From NCBI RefSeq assembly GCF_001411555.2, contig NC_049912.1, positions 21,126,341 through 21,190,340 of the forward strand: DNA of 64,000 nucleotides. The letters run 5' to 3'. Under the pieces are notes generated by a model, which saw only the letters and a list, made by a program, of their open reading frames with translations, had not been told where the DNA came from and did no database searches. The position numbers and the translations under genes are program-made. This document shows positions 46,340 to 57,299 of this stretch, piece by piece. Every line of letters begins with the position of its first letter. Within the stretch, counting starts at the first letter, position 1. The stretch is from Juglans regia (Eukaryota; Streptophyta; Magnoliopsida; Fagales; Juglandaceae).

Positions 46340-47496
46340 GAGGTGTTTTGGTCAATGGGCAAGAGTGATAATATATATATATAAATATACATATATATAT
46401 ATATATATATATCTCGATGGACATTGTATGCATTGTTAGGTGAAGGGGTCCATAACTTTATATCAATTGCAATTAAGGCAAGGACGTGTTTAGGTGTAGA
46501 AGTTTGGTGTTGCGAATTAATTTGATGGGTCCAAAAAGGAATTAATTGAATGTGTATATATATATATAGTATTTAATTTCTTCGATTTATTTAAAATGGA
46601 TACTATTTATTTAGTGTAAGATATGTAATATTTTGGTCCATTCACATTTTTCTAACAAATAAAGTAATTTAAATAGATTAAATCTTTTAACCTGTCACAC
46701 TGTTAATGGGCTGAAAACAGCTAGCCTTCAATTATTTTTGCCACATAGCCCACCCATGGGGCTAATAATGGAACCGCACGGCACAAAATCAGAAACAACC
46801 ATGGAAGCCCTCTCGCCCAGATCAGATCCCTCACCCCTCTCTTCTCGCCCATCGATGCCATTGCAAATTCACCCACCCCTCTCGTCCAAATCCCTCACCC
46901 CTCTCTTCTCTCCCATCGACATCATCTAGGTGGTGATCTAATGGCATATATGGACTGTGGTGGTCCACCAGAGGACCTAGTGCAGTTGGTGAAAGACCGA
47001 CTGGAAGTGCAAAACTTAGAAGCAATAGAATCACCTGGACCTATCATGTAATACTCGTTTCAAGAAAAATAATCAATAATCCGAAAAATCCCATTATATT
47101 TGCCCAATCAATACCCAAGAAATTAAACAATAGTTATAAATTTGATTCTTTCTCTGTATCAATCCTTCCATCGGCCAGTACGATACAGATCAATATACAA
47201 GTTTTGGATGAAAACAACAAAAACCGAAGAAAGCTATCAGCTAGCGAACAGTACTTTAATTCATGGAATTCAAAACATAAACGGAGTTGTTGAGATTGCC
47301 TGAAAGATCATCGACATGGAATTATTCTTGCAGGAAACAAACTAGAACAGAATTAACCAAATAATTCAGCAAGACCATGCATTAAATCTACAACATTGAA
47401 AATAATCCTTGTAAAAGTAAGTTCCATCGTGGAGCAAGGAGAGAGTAGTACTGTAAGAACCCAAAATACTAAAGAATCCAAAACACACGTATGTAC
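46339..47496. other. Intergenic, no gene recognised
   Basis: TA repeats at 46371-46412. A duplicated 'ccctcacccctctcttctc' motif at about 46828 and 46888 lies in a proline-coding-like stretch with no identifiable protein. Confidence 0.45.
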
Positions 47497-47757
47497 TTAC
47501 CTGGAGTACTCGTCATTGCTGAGAGTGAGGCAGGGAGACTTGGCCGACGATGATCTTGATTTACAAGACACGTACGATTGCTTTTCTGAAACCCAACGTC
47601 CACGGCCGCTCTCGTCGACGACTTTGTCCTCAGATATCATGGAAAGCGCCACCCTCCAATTCTTAGCAGACACAGTCTTGAAATGTCCCATGCAGTAGTC
47701 AGCCTCTTGCGCCTTGAAGAAGAAGGCACCGTCCGCGACATAGTTTTGGTGGACCAC
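47497..47757 (-). other. Unassigned exon-like ORF
   Basis: An 86-codon minus-strand frame with GC-richer, codon-like composition (...DYCMGHFKTVSAKNWRVALSMISEDKVV...). Its minus-strand end runs into a strong donor (CTCCAG|GTAAGT near 47500). I do not recognise the family and see no matching second exon. It could be the surviving exon of a broken gene or a captured gene fragment. Confidence 0.3.
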
Positions 47758-47889
47758 TGTGATGATGAAGAGGACGACTGTGAGTGGTGGCTACGTCAGA
47801 CTGGCTGCGTCGGACTGTAGCCCGAGAACCCATCGAAAAGGTGAAAGTAATTTTTTTTTTTATTTTTTTATGTATTTTGTTAATCATTA

Positions 47890-48540
47890 TAAATATTTTT
47901 AAAAAAATAAAAAATTTATAATATTAATAAAAAATATTTTTTTTAATTATTAAATAAATAAAAAAATTATTCAGATACAAATTCGAATTCCAAATTCAAG
48001 TCCCAACGTATTTCTTGTTAATAGAATAGATAGAGATCGTATCAACATGTGATTGATATCTTGGAGCCATGCATGCAGCAGAGACGTGGGAGTGTTGACA
48101 CGACTTTCAGGCTTCAGCACGTACGTTTGCATGGACCGAGGCATTCAGACCAGGAACCGGCCTAGAACGTACCCAGTACTTGAAGTCATAAATCTCAGCA
48201 TCTATCTTAAGTTCGATCAAAATTTATGCATGAAAGTTTGGCTCACAACCAATATTCTCAACCTTTCAGTCAGTCTCTTATCTAAAAAAAAAAAAAACGT
48301 TTCAGTCAGCCTCAGACGGAACAGGGATCTAGAATTTAAGTACTTTGCATGATGTGGCCAAAGGTCTAGCTACCTTAAAAAAATGAAAATGCTAGAAGGA
48401 CCGAGAGATTTCAACTGATGCTTGACCGATGCCGCATGTAATATTTTTAATGGCCCTCATAAAGTGAAAAGAAAAACTAATTATATAATTTTTTTAATGG
48501 CCGTATAAAACATTTTAAAAAAAGAAAATGCTACATCTCT
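47890..48540. other. AT-rich intergenic
   Basis: No gene is seen. AT-rich palindromic debris occurs at 47850-47960. Confidence 0.4.
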
Positions 48541-48544
48541 TGTT

Positions 48545-48945
48545 AGAGCATCCGCTGGACTTCAGAGTGTGTTTTTATATATATATTTTTTAAATTGTTT
48601 TTTATATAATTTTTTTAATAATTTTAAATATTTAAAAAAAATAAAAAATCATAATATTATTAAAAAATATTTTCTTAATCATAAAGTAAAATAAAAAATT
48701 ATAAATAAAAAATTATAAATATAAAAATATTTATAATTTTTTATTTTACTTTATGATTAAGAAAGTATTTTTTTAATAATTTTTTTTACTTTCTAATTAA
48801 AAAAGTGTTTTTCTAATAATATTTTAAATTTATTTTATTTTTTTAAAATATTTAAAATTATTAAAAATTTATATAAAAAATAATTTAAAAAAATCACATG
48901 TAAAACAATACTATATCCCAAAGAGCTCCAGCGAAGACTGTTGCA
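48545..48945. mobile_element. Large AT-rich foldback (MITE-like)
   Basis: The ends carry 'gcatccgctgga' and, inverted, 'tccagcgaaga'. The interior is a long imperfect palindrome centred near 48727 ('aaaattataaatataaaaatatttataatttt'-type wording, with 'cttaatcataaagtaaaataa' mirrored). No ORF. Confidence 0.55.
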
Positions 48946-49690
48946 TTACTCTTAAAAAAAAAAAAAAAAGGTTCTGCTGCAAGTATTTTTGTGTAGTAAA
49001 AAAATAGAAAAAAAATCAATTTATTAATATTTATTTTTTAATTATTAAATAAAAGAATTAAAAATTAAAAATTAAAAAACAGTCAATCAATCAATCAATC
49101 AATTTTATCATAACTTTTTATAGGTTGAAGTAGCCTTTTCCATTTTGTTATTCACAAACGAACATTAGCGGCGCTAGCTGTTATAACTTCAATAGCAGCC
49201 AAGTATTGAATATGGACCGTACGTATTTAACTACTTTTGTCTGACATATATATACAGTAATTTTACTCATCCATGCACATTGGTCTACGTATAAATATAG
49301 AAGTACTACCATAGTAAAATTAATCTTATAAATTAATTTAATTTAATGTAATTCGTCAAATTTATTTTATAATAAAAATAATTTTATAATTTAATAAATT
49401 ATATTAAAACATATTAATTTATGAGATTATTTTTTTATAATGATCACTTTTTGGTTAAAATATTTTTTATAAATATATGAGAAATTCTATTTATAGTTCT
49501 CACTTAAAGATTGTATGTACATGTCTTTTATTAAATGAGAAAAAATATCATTTTAAGAAGGATATTTTATAATTTTAAAAAATTTTAAAAATAAAATTAT
49601 TTAGACTTATATTGTAATCTCTAAAATAGAGACTGTATATAACATTGTTCTAAATATATATATATGAAAAATTTTATACACTATCTCATT
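48946..49690. other. AT-rich intergenic
   Basis: MITE-like debris, including a palindromic stretch at about 49480-49650. No coding region. Confidence 0.4.
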
Positions 49691-49699
49691 CATCTTACT

Positions 49700-50333
49700 A
49701 TTAATGATAATAAATGTATCATATTTTATATAGTAAACTGAAAATAAAATATTAATACGAAGTATAACATTACTCACTATATATATATCACACGTACTTA
49801 ATTGTAATTTACAATAGCCTAACTAGCTAGCCCGTGCCGTATGCACCAGGGCAGTACTACTTAACATGACGGCTAGCTGTGAATCAGATTAATCTGGATG
49901 AAAATTATTAAGGGAGGTCAGAGATCACCATGCATGCACAGTACCTATACTACTATCGGATAAGAATATTAATTCCTAGCTTGCTACATTAAATTCATTC
50001 CCATGAAGAATATATATATAGAGAGGATAAATAATTGAATACATGAGTGTTAACGCCGTGTTTAATACATTTTTTAGGTCGAGTTTTAACAATTTGGATC
50101 TTGAATTTTTTATTTACACAATTAAGAAAATATGGAGAGTGGGTCCTTAATATATATAATTTTATATATTATATTATTATTTTATTCATTTTATTATATA
50201 AGATGTGATATATTTATTATCATTAAATATTTTTTTATAATTCATTAATAATAATAAATATATCATATTTTACCTGATAAAACGAAAATAAAATAGAGAA
50301 TCAATTATAACATTACCCACTAAATATATAAAA

Positions 50334-50365
<32 letters not shown>

Positions 50366-50557
50366 GTACGTAATTGTAATTTACAACAGCCTAGCTAGCT
50401 AGCCCGTGCCGTATGCATCAGGGCAGTACTTAACATGACGGCTAGCTGTGAATCAGACTAATGATCAAAAATCACCATGCATGCACAGTACTTATACTAC
50501 TATCAGATAAGATTCCTAGCTTGCTACATTAAATTCATACTCATGATTCCATGAAGA

Positions 50558-50588
<31 letters not shown>

Positions 50589-50715
50589 AAGGGAGATAAA
50601 TAATTAAATGCATGGGTCTTAACCTCGTATTTCATGCGTTCTAGCAACTCGAATCTTAAATTTTTCACCTACATAATTGAGAAAACACGGAGAGTGAGTG
50701 GTCTTTGGTGGTGGT
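49700..50715. repeat. Tandem duplication of the Gypsy element's flank plus its first ~100 bp
   Basis: Sequence from about 49701 to 50146 recurs from about 50245 to 50715, offset 544-572 bp because an internal TA repeat expanded. Shared landmarks: 'agctagcccgtgccgtatgca', 'taacatgacggctagctgtg', 'cctagcttgctacattaaatt'. The first copy ends with about 100 bp of LTR (TGTTAACGCCG at about 50047), and the second runs on into the complete LTR at 50617. The duplication therefore happened after the element inserted. Confidence 0.75.
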
Positions 50716-51327
50716 TGAAGAGTCTCCAATGCTAAAATCAATATATCTCCTTAGTAGTTTGTACGTAAGTTTAGAGAAATCATAGAGAGCTCTTCGTACC
50801 TAGAGATCGACTTTTATACTAGGTTTCTGATGATGACAGCTCATCCCTGACTTTGAGGAGTCTATATCATTTCTACCATTCATCTAGTCAGAATCATTTA
50901 ATGCGTCGTGGCTTCTGGGGCGGCGTCATTTATGTGCGTGGAGTCTGGAGAGTAGCGCCATTAATGCGGCGTGGCTCCCTGGCTCGTTTTACCCTGCGAT
51001 CATTCCCTGTTAAGCCTCTCCATTCCCACTGTCAGGAAATCAAGGGTTCTCCATATTTCTCTTCCACCTACCTGAGTAGGTTCCCGAGGGTAGGGTGTCA
51101 TCGGGATGGTGTCAGGGCGGTGAGTCTCATCTGACCCTACCATCTGCTTTCCCTACACGTGGGTTGCTTCGTGGGTGTGTTTTGCTCGTGGGCTGAGTAT
51201 TTTGTAGAGACCCACTGACTCCTTTTAAAGGAGGGTCATTGGGCTTGGCCGGGCTCTTTGACTTACTTCCCTAATGGTCCCTTGTGGGCTTGTTTTAAGA
51301 GCCAAGAGGAGGGAAAACCTCCTTATA
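50617..51327 (-). repeat. Gypsy LTR, left copy (3' LTR of the minus-strand element)
   Basis: 711 bp, aligned along its whole length with 59185-59907. The terminal TG has decayed to TC. Next to it the minus strand reads TTGGCGGGGTAAC, a candidate polypurine tract. Confidence 0.82.
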
Positions 51328-52090
51328 GTTACCCCGCCAATTTTGATTAGTCCAATGAGAATTTATTTTTGTCTTTGTCTTCATGCTATATATTTTCTCG
51401 CTATTGCTGCCGTTGAGATCCATTTCTCTAAAAATGGGCGGTCATTACTTTCCCAACTCTTCAACTAGTCAGGTTTCGGACTCTAGATTATGCTCGTACG
51501 GGTTTTTTTTGTCATTTTAACAATATCAGGCAACGGTTACCCTCCCGACTTTATTGGCACTATTTCTAACAGTTGGATTTTGCACTTGATTGTGTCTTTC
51601 CAGTTCCCTCAGTATTGATGGTGTCAGACAGCTCATTCTCTCCACGTCACATCGTTCAATACATTCTACGGGATGCATGCACGTTTTGCCAGCTTCGTGG
51701 GGCGCATGCATTCCCATGAGTTTGGGATGCTAACTATCGTCGGGGTCTATCTGAATTCCCCCCTTCATCGTTGAAGCCCATGACGTGTTGTGTCACATGT
51801 TTCACAGAGCCCTTTCACATCCCCAGCCTGGCACATGGGTACGAACGGCCAACCATTACTTCCCCTTTATATAAACACGATTCTTCTCTCCTTTCTTCCC
51901 CATTTACCACATCCTCGCATCTATATACTTTAATCTTTTCATTATCTTTGCTCGACTTCTCTTCCTCTCTGTCGCTTTTCTCAACTTCAATCTCAATAGC
52001 TCCCAAGAAGACAATTCCCAGGGAACTGGACTAGCCCGAGGTTCGCACCGCAGAGCAATTCTATATCTGCCACAATTAGCATTCGAACGT
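51328..52090. other. Gypsy element, sequence between the left LTR and the antisense ORF
   Basis: Contains no recognisable coding region. A TATA-like 'tatataaacacg' near 51872 followed by a CT-rich stretch (51885-52000) on the plus strand could be a promoter and leader for the antisense ORF. Confidence 0.4.
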
Positions 52091-52103
52091 CACCTCTGAG
52101 TTC

Positions 52104-54606
52104 ATGTCGTCACTAGCTTCCACATTCCATGTCCTGGAGAAGGTAGTTTTTGAGGTTCCTAGACCACGGGAGGGGCTGTCGAGGATGAGGGTTATGCCTC
52201 GGAGGTTGCCCTCTTCCCCATCATGTTCTCTTGCGGGCTGAGGCAGCTCTTCCCTTGTTCTGTCCGTGACCTACTAGATCGTCTCATATTGGCCCCCTCT
52301 CAACTCCACCCAAATGCTTGGAGGATCTTGATATGTTGTTGTGTCCTCTGGCGGTGAACTTTGTTGAAGTCAGACCCAGAGCACGTTGACCTTACTGGCC
52401 GCGAGTTTCTCCTGACCCACAACGTCATAAAATGTGAGGTGAACATTTGCAGTTCCAGGGCGATGCATGCCCTCATTTTTTGGAACCGCGTTATTGGAAG
52501 GTCAAAGATTGGACCCCCAAATTTTTCTTTGTGCCCAGTTGAGGGTGGGAATTTCCGATTGAGCAAGTGAACAGCCGTGAGTTTCCCATTCGGACCATAT
52601 GAGGGTGGTTCCTGACTACAAAGCAATACGGCCGAAAGCCTCTCCTGAGGAGCTACGTAGTATTGCTTTGGTTAAAGATTGGGTACATAATCAACCATTC
52701 CATGTTCTCTCAGAGACTCTCATCGGGGAGGCAAATATAAAGGCCTTTTTACCTCTCCCTGGTCATACCATTTTTTACGACCGCACCATTCCCATGCAAC
52801 CCAAAGCCACCTCGGCTCGGAAGCGTTCCCCAAGTCCTCCTCCCATAGGCAAGTGGAAGAAACTCTGCACGGAAGTTGCCAGGGCCTACAGTAGCCTAAT
52901 GTCCCCTCCTAGATTTTCTTTGGGGCATTCCTCGACACTAATTGAGGTACAGTGCCCCCTCAATTTGTGCCTGCCCCACGGCCAGCCCCATTTATCAATG
53001 CCTCGAATCCACCAAGGAGGTCATGGGGCAAAGTCCTGCCATCCCAGAGACACCATCCACTCCTCTTTCTGCAGCCGCTTTGATTTCAGAGCCCGTCATG
53101 AGGCTCTAACCTAGGTGTATAGAGGACATCTTCCCCCAAGTGCCCCCACGCCCAGCCATCACGAGAGGGACCTACTTCTGCACCACCGTCGTCGAGCTCA
53201 CGGTGGCCACAACCAAGGACCCTCTTGAGAGAGCTTCTGGAGGGGAATGAGTGGAGCCAAAGTTGGTCGTGGTTCCTAACCTCGCTATTGAGAAGACGAC
53301 TGTTGCTTTCTCTCTCTTGTGCCTGTCGCAAGGTCACCTACTACTGAAATTGAAATGGTCGTGGAGGTGAGGACCGACGGAGAGAACCCGCGAAGCTCCA
53401 ATGAGAGAAGGGAGCCTCAAATTCGTGGTGAGGAACTTTCTTCGGCTCCCGAGGGCCACCTTCTTTCTCAGCCCTCCATCAGCCCTGCAAAGAGGGTTGA
53501 GGGCGGAGTCTAAAATGTGGAAGCGGCTACCCGGCCATCCCTCGAAGAGAGTCTAGTGGAAGCCATTCCTAGATCAGAGATGGCAGGAGCTTGAGCAAAT
53601 TCCCTCAAACGGGTGACCAAGTCTTTGATGGAATTCTTCTTTGAGGTCTCTCGCACTGGTTCATTCTTTTCTGCCATCTTATGATTAGGAATCCTATACT
53701 GACTATTCCCGCGTTTGTTTTTGTTGGCGACATGGTGCATCTCGACTACCCGCTTTCATTATGGATGGTCAGGAAGCAGTTGAAGAGGAGAACCAGACCC
53801 TTCACTTGTTGGCACGACAAGTCCTGTGGCATGGCCGAGGGGAGAGGGAGGAGAATGAGCATCTGGAGGTGGAGCTAGCGAAAGCCTAGCTTACCCACGA
53901 AAAGAGCCGAATTGGCTCGTAATGATGTCTTGACAGAGTCGGCGGTGAGGATCTCGGTCAAGGGGTTAGTTGATAAACTGATTGCGAAGGTGGCGGCTCT
54001 TGAGAAGTTAGTGAGCCAGTTGCGGGGGGAGAATGCTGAATTAAGGGGCTGTCGAGATTCTGAGGTTCATCAACTTGAACAAATCGACAAAGATTGCCAG
54101 TCCTTTTTGAAGCCTTGAAAGGATGAGAAGATTATTTGACAATTGCCTAGGTTGCTATCGACCAAGTGAAGATGAGGGCCGACCAAACATCTGAAGAGTT
54201 AGAGGGCGCTAAGAAAAGGCTAGCCACCCAGATGGTGGTCATTGAAGATCTGCGGAGTGACCTGTCTCAACTGAGGTAAGCTTTGTTTGTCTGCTACTAG
54301 ACTTGGTTGTGCAGATACATTGAAGGCCTCAAGAGGATGCAAGACCACATTTTGGAGAACCCTCAGGCAAACTCAAGAGCCCTCGAGGAACACCTAAGAG
54401 CCATTGACCCCCGCGACTGCCCTCCAGACCCTGACGCGCTTGAGCACGACTGCACCCTGGGCAGAGACATGATTCTTGACGCCTTCCCTCCCAATTCTAA
54501 TGCCCCCAATCCAGATCCTAATGTGCCTGAGCTAGACCCCAATGCCCCTGAGCTGGATCCTGACGCTCCTGCGCCTCAGTTCATGTTTATGTTTCTCTAT
54601 ATGTAA
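52104..54606 (+). pseudogene. Antisense ORF of the Tat-like element ('putative gypsy type transposon' domain), broken
   Basis: It lies opposite to gag. Around 52195-52330 one plus frame reads EVALFPIMFSCGLRQLFP, then LAPSQLHPNAWRIL. With WTPKFFFV near 52515 this matches the pattern of the Pfam family 'Putative gypsy type transposon' (PF04195, from memory), found in plant repeats. Next come a variable Ser/Pro-rich part (52790-53500), a coiled-coil stretch near 53970-54060 (VAALEKLVSQLRGENAEL), and a 54307-54606 tail with repeats of PxLDPNAPELDP type. Several frameshifts and stops mean it is not expressed intact. Such extra antisense ORFs are known in Tat-lineage elements; their function is unknown. 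Confidence 0.68.
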
Positions 54607-54798
54607 AGTTATGCACATTATTTCCTTTCCTTATAAAGACCTCTGACCAAGTTTCTTTAGATATCCTTGCGACCATTTGCTCCCGCTTTGTATACGTTTG
54701 ACTATCAATAAAATTGTCTTTTTTCTCTGTAACTTGGCCTTGGATGTTTGTTTCTCCCTTAATATTATCTTTCCTCTGCTTTTTCTTTTGTCGACCTA

Positions 54799-55210
54799 AC
54801 GGACCTGATGCAAGGGATAAGTCAAGTCCATGGAGACACGGTACTTGGCTCCCTGGTATTCTAGCCGACGTCGTAGACTGAGGAAAGGGTTAAGGTAAGT
54901 CCGTGGGGACACAACACTTGGCTCCCCTGATCTTCACGTCAGTCTCGTAGACTAAGGCAAGGGTTAAGGCAACTCCTTAGGGACACAACACTTGGCTCCC
55001 CTAATCTTCTCGTTGGCCTCGTAGACTGAGGCAATGGTTGAAGCAAGTCCACAGAGACACGACACTTGGCTCCCTTAATCTTCTCGTCGACCTCTTTGAC
55101 TGAGGCAAAGGTTAAGGCAAGTCCATGGGAACACAACACTTGGTTCCCTCAATCTTCTCGTCGGCCTTGTAGACTATGGCAATGGTTGAAACAAGTCCGT
55201 GAAGACACGA
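54799..55210. repeat. 74-bp minisatellite, about 5.6 units
   Basis: The word 'gtagactgaggcaa' (with variants) recurs at 54873, 54947, 55021, 55095 and 55169, exactly 74 bases apart. Each unit includes 'gacacaacacttggctccc'. Located inside the Gypsy element, 3' of the gag-pro remnants on its coding strand. Confidence 0.93.
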
Positions 55211-55689
55211 CTATCTGGAGGGTTTGGAAAGAACAAGAGATCACGTGCTCCTGAATTCTCAAAGCAATTTGAGGGCACTGAAAGTGTAAGGACTCCCTCG
55301 GGACCCAGTGGTGTCGAAGCTTGGGGCTTTGACAGGGAAGGAACTAATCTCGAGCGCACTATTAGGCAACCTCGCAGTGTCAACCCCGCCAATTGACTAT
55401 TTTTCCCTCTTGTATCGATGTATTCATTCTTTCTTCAATTTGTAACGTACTTCGTAATAATATTGATGAAGTTCCTTGTACATGTTTTTCTTTCTTCTTG
55501 GGTTCTTCTTTTTCTTCTTTGTTCTTAGCTTTTCATTCGCATGCTTCGGGGAGTGCACCGGGCGAGGAGTGTATGGGTGATGCCGCTTGGGTTGTCTTGA
55601 TTTGTTCTCGTTGGTTTGGAGGGAGAGAAACTCCTTGGGAGCCTATGATATGTAGTGGAGAGAACGGTCCCATATTTCACAGGGAGTGA

Positions 55690-56660
55690 GGCCGAGATGT
55701 CTTAGGCTAAGCCTTCCCCTTTGGTCTCCCCAGAGGGATGTGATTTACTGCGTAGTTGAGATGTAATACATAACTCATCCTCTATTATGAGTGTGAAGTT
55801 TGCAAACCTGGCTTCTAATTTGGTGTAGGAGGAGTTCGACGAGCATTCTGAGGCGTTACTTGTTTGGTGTTTTGTTGTTGGAAATGGCGTAATGTCGGGC
55901 AATCAAAGAATTAAACCCGCTCTCCAGTGGGGGAGGGGTCAGGATGCCTTAGGCTAAACCCGCCCCTTTGGTCCCCCCTAGGAGGTAGTTTGCTGGACAA
56001 CTGAGAAACTGATTCGCTCTTCACCATGAGGTGAGTAGGAGATGTCTAATATATCTCTGTACCAAATAAATACGTTAGTATAACTCATCTTCAATCTACG
56101 AGTGCGGAATTTGCGATCTTGGATTGTTTTGCCGGAGACATGAGGCAATAGTCGCTTGGAGTTCCTTTTGGGGGAGAATGAGCGTGGTGAGGCGTTACTC
56201 ATTCGGCGTTCCGTTGTTGGAGATAGTGTAATGTCGGGTAGTCGAAGGATTAAACCCGCTCTTCACTGGGGGGGAGGGGTTGGGATGCCTTAGGTTAAGC
56301 CCATCTCTTTGGTCCCCCCGAGGAGGTAGTTTGCTAGACGGCTGAGAAGCTGGTCCACTCTTCACTTTGAGGCGAGTAGGAGACATCTAATACATTGCTA
56401 GACAAAATAAATAAGTTAGTATAATTCATCCTCGATCTACGAGTGCGAAATTTGTGAACCTGGGTTGTTTTGCCGGAGACGTGAGGCATTAGTTGCTTGG
56501 CATTTCATTTGGTGGAGAAGGAGCATGGTGAGGAGTCCAAGGCGTTGCTCGTTTGGTGTTCCATTATTGGACATGACATAATGTTAGGTAGTCAAAGGGC
56601 TAAACCCTCTCTCCACCGAGGGAGGGGTCAGGATGCTTGAGGCTAAGCCCGCCTCTTTGG
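55690..56660. repeat. 341-347-bp tandem repeats, about three units
   Basis: The word 'cttaggctaagcc...tttggt' recurs at 55702, 55949, 56290 and 56637. The last two intervals are 341 and 347 bases, and the first unit is shortened to 247. Each unit includes 'taatgtcgggtagtc' and 'ctacgagtgcg'. Shorter degenerate repeats ('gttgggcagt...ggacccgctct') continue to about 57180. Confidence 0.8.
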
Positions 56661-57299
56661 TTACCAGATGAGATAATTTGTCAGACGACTAAGAAGTCGG
56701 TCAACTCTTCGCCGTGATGGGGGTATGGTAAGTTGTCTGGCAGTTAGGAGGTAGGACCTACTCTCCCACGTGAGAGAGGTTAGGTTGCCTGCCCACCTAT
56801 TGATCCTCATGGGGAGGTAAGTTGCTGGACTATTTGGGATTGGACCCTCGCCCACTCGTTGATATCACAGGAAATGTAAGTGTTGGGTCAGGCCGGCGCT
56901 GATCCTACTCTTCAGTGTGGCGGAGGTCGAAGTAAATTTTTGGGCAGCTGAGGGGCTGGACCCGCTCTCCATCTCAGGAAGGACGAGATGACATTAAGAC
57001 GCATCTTGACTTTTACCTCAAGCGGGGTTGTAAGTTATCGGGCAGTTTGGGACTGGACCCGCTCTTGCATGTTGACGCTCACGGGCAGTTATAGGGCTGG
57101 TCCACTCTTCGTCTCGAGAGGGATAAAGCAGTCTTAGGCATAACTCATCTCTTTGGTGCTTCAAAGGGAGGTACGTAGCCGTTGATGGAGTAAGGAGTTG
57201 AGATAGACGAGACATATTTTATTATTGAAAAACCACATTTTCATTAATAGAATTTACATGATCAACATTGAAATATAAATTACAAGTAATAGAGTTCTT

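Noticed and set aside
54275..54314. Intron in the antisense ORF (GTAAG...GCAG)
   Set aside because: At 40 bases it is below the size that plant splicing normally handles; kept only as a curiosity.
54799..56660. CRISPR-like array
   Set aside because: The units are contiguous 74-bp and ~345-bp tandem repeats without unique spacers, in a plant retroelement.
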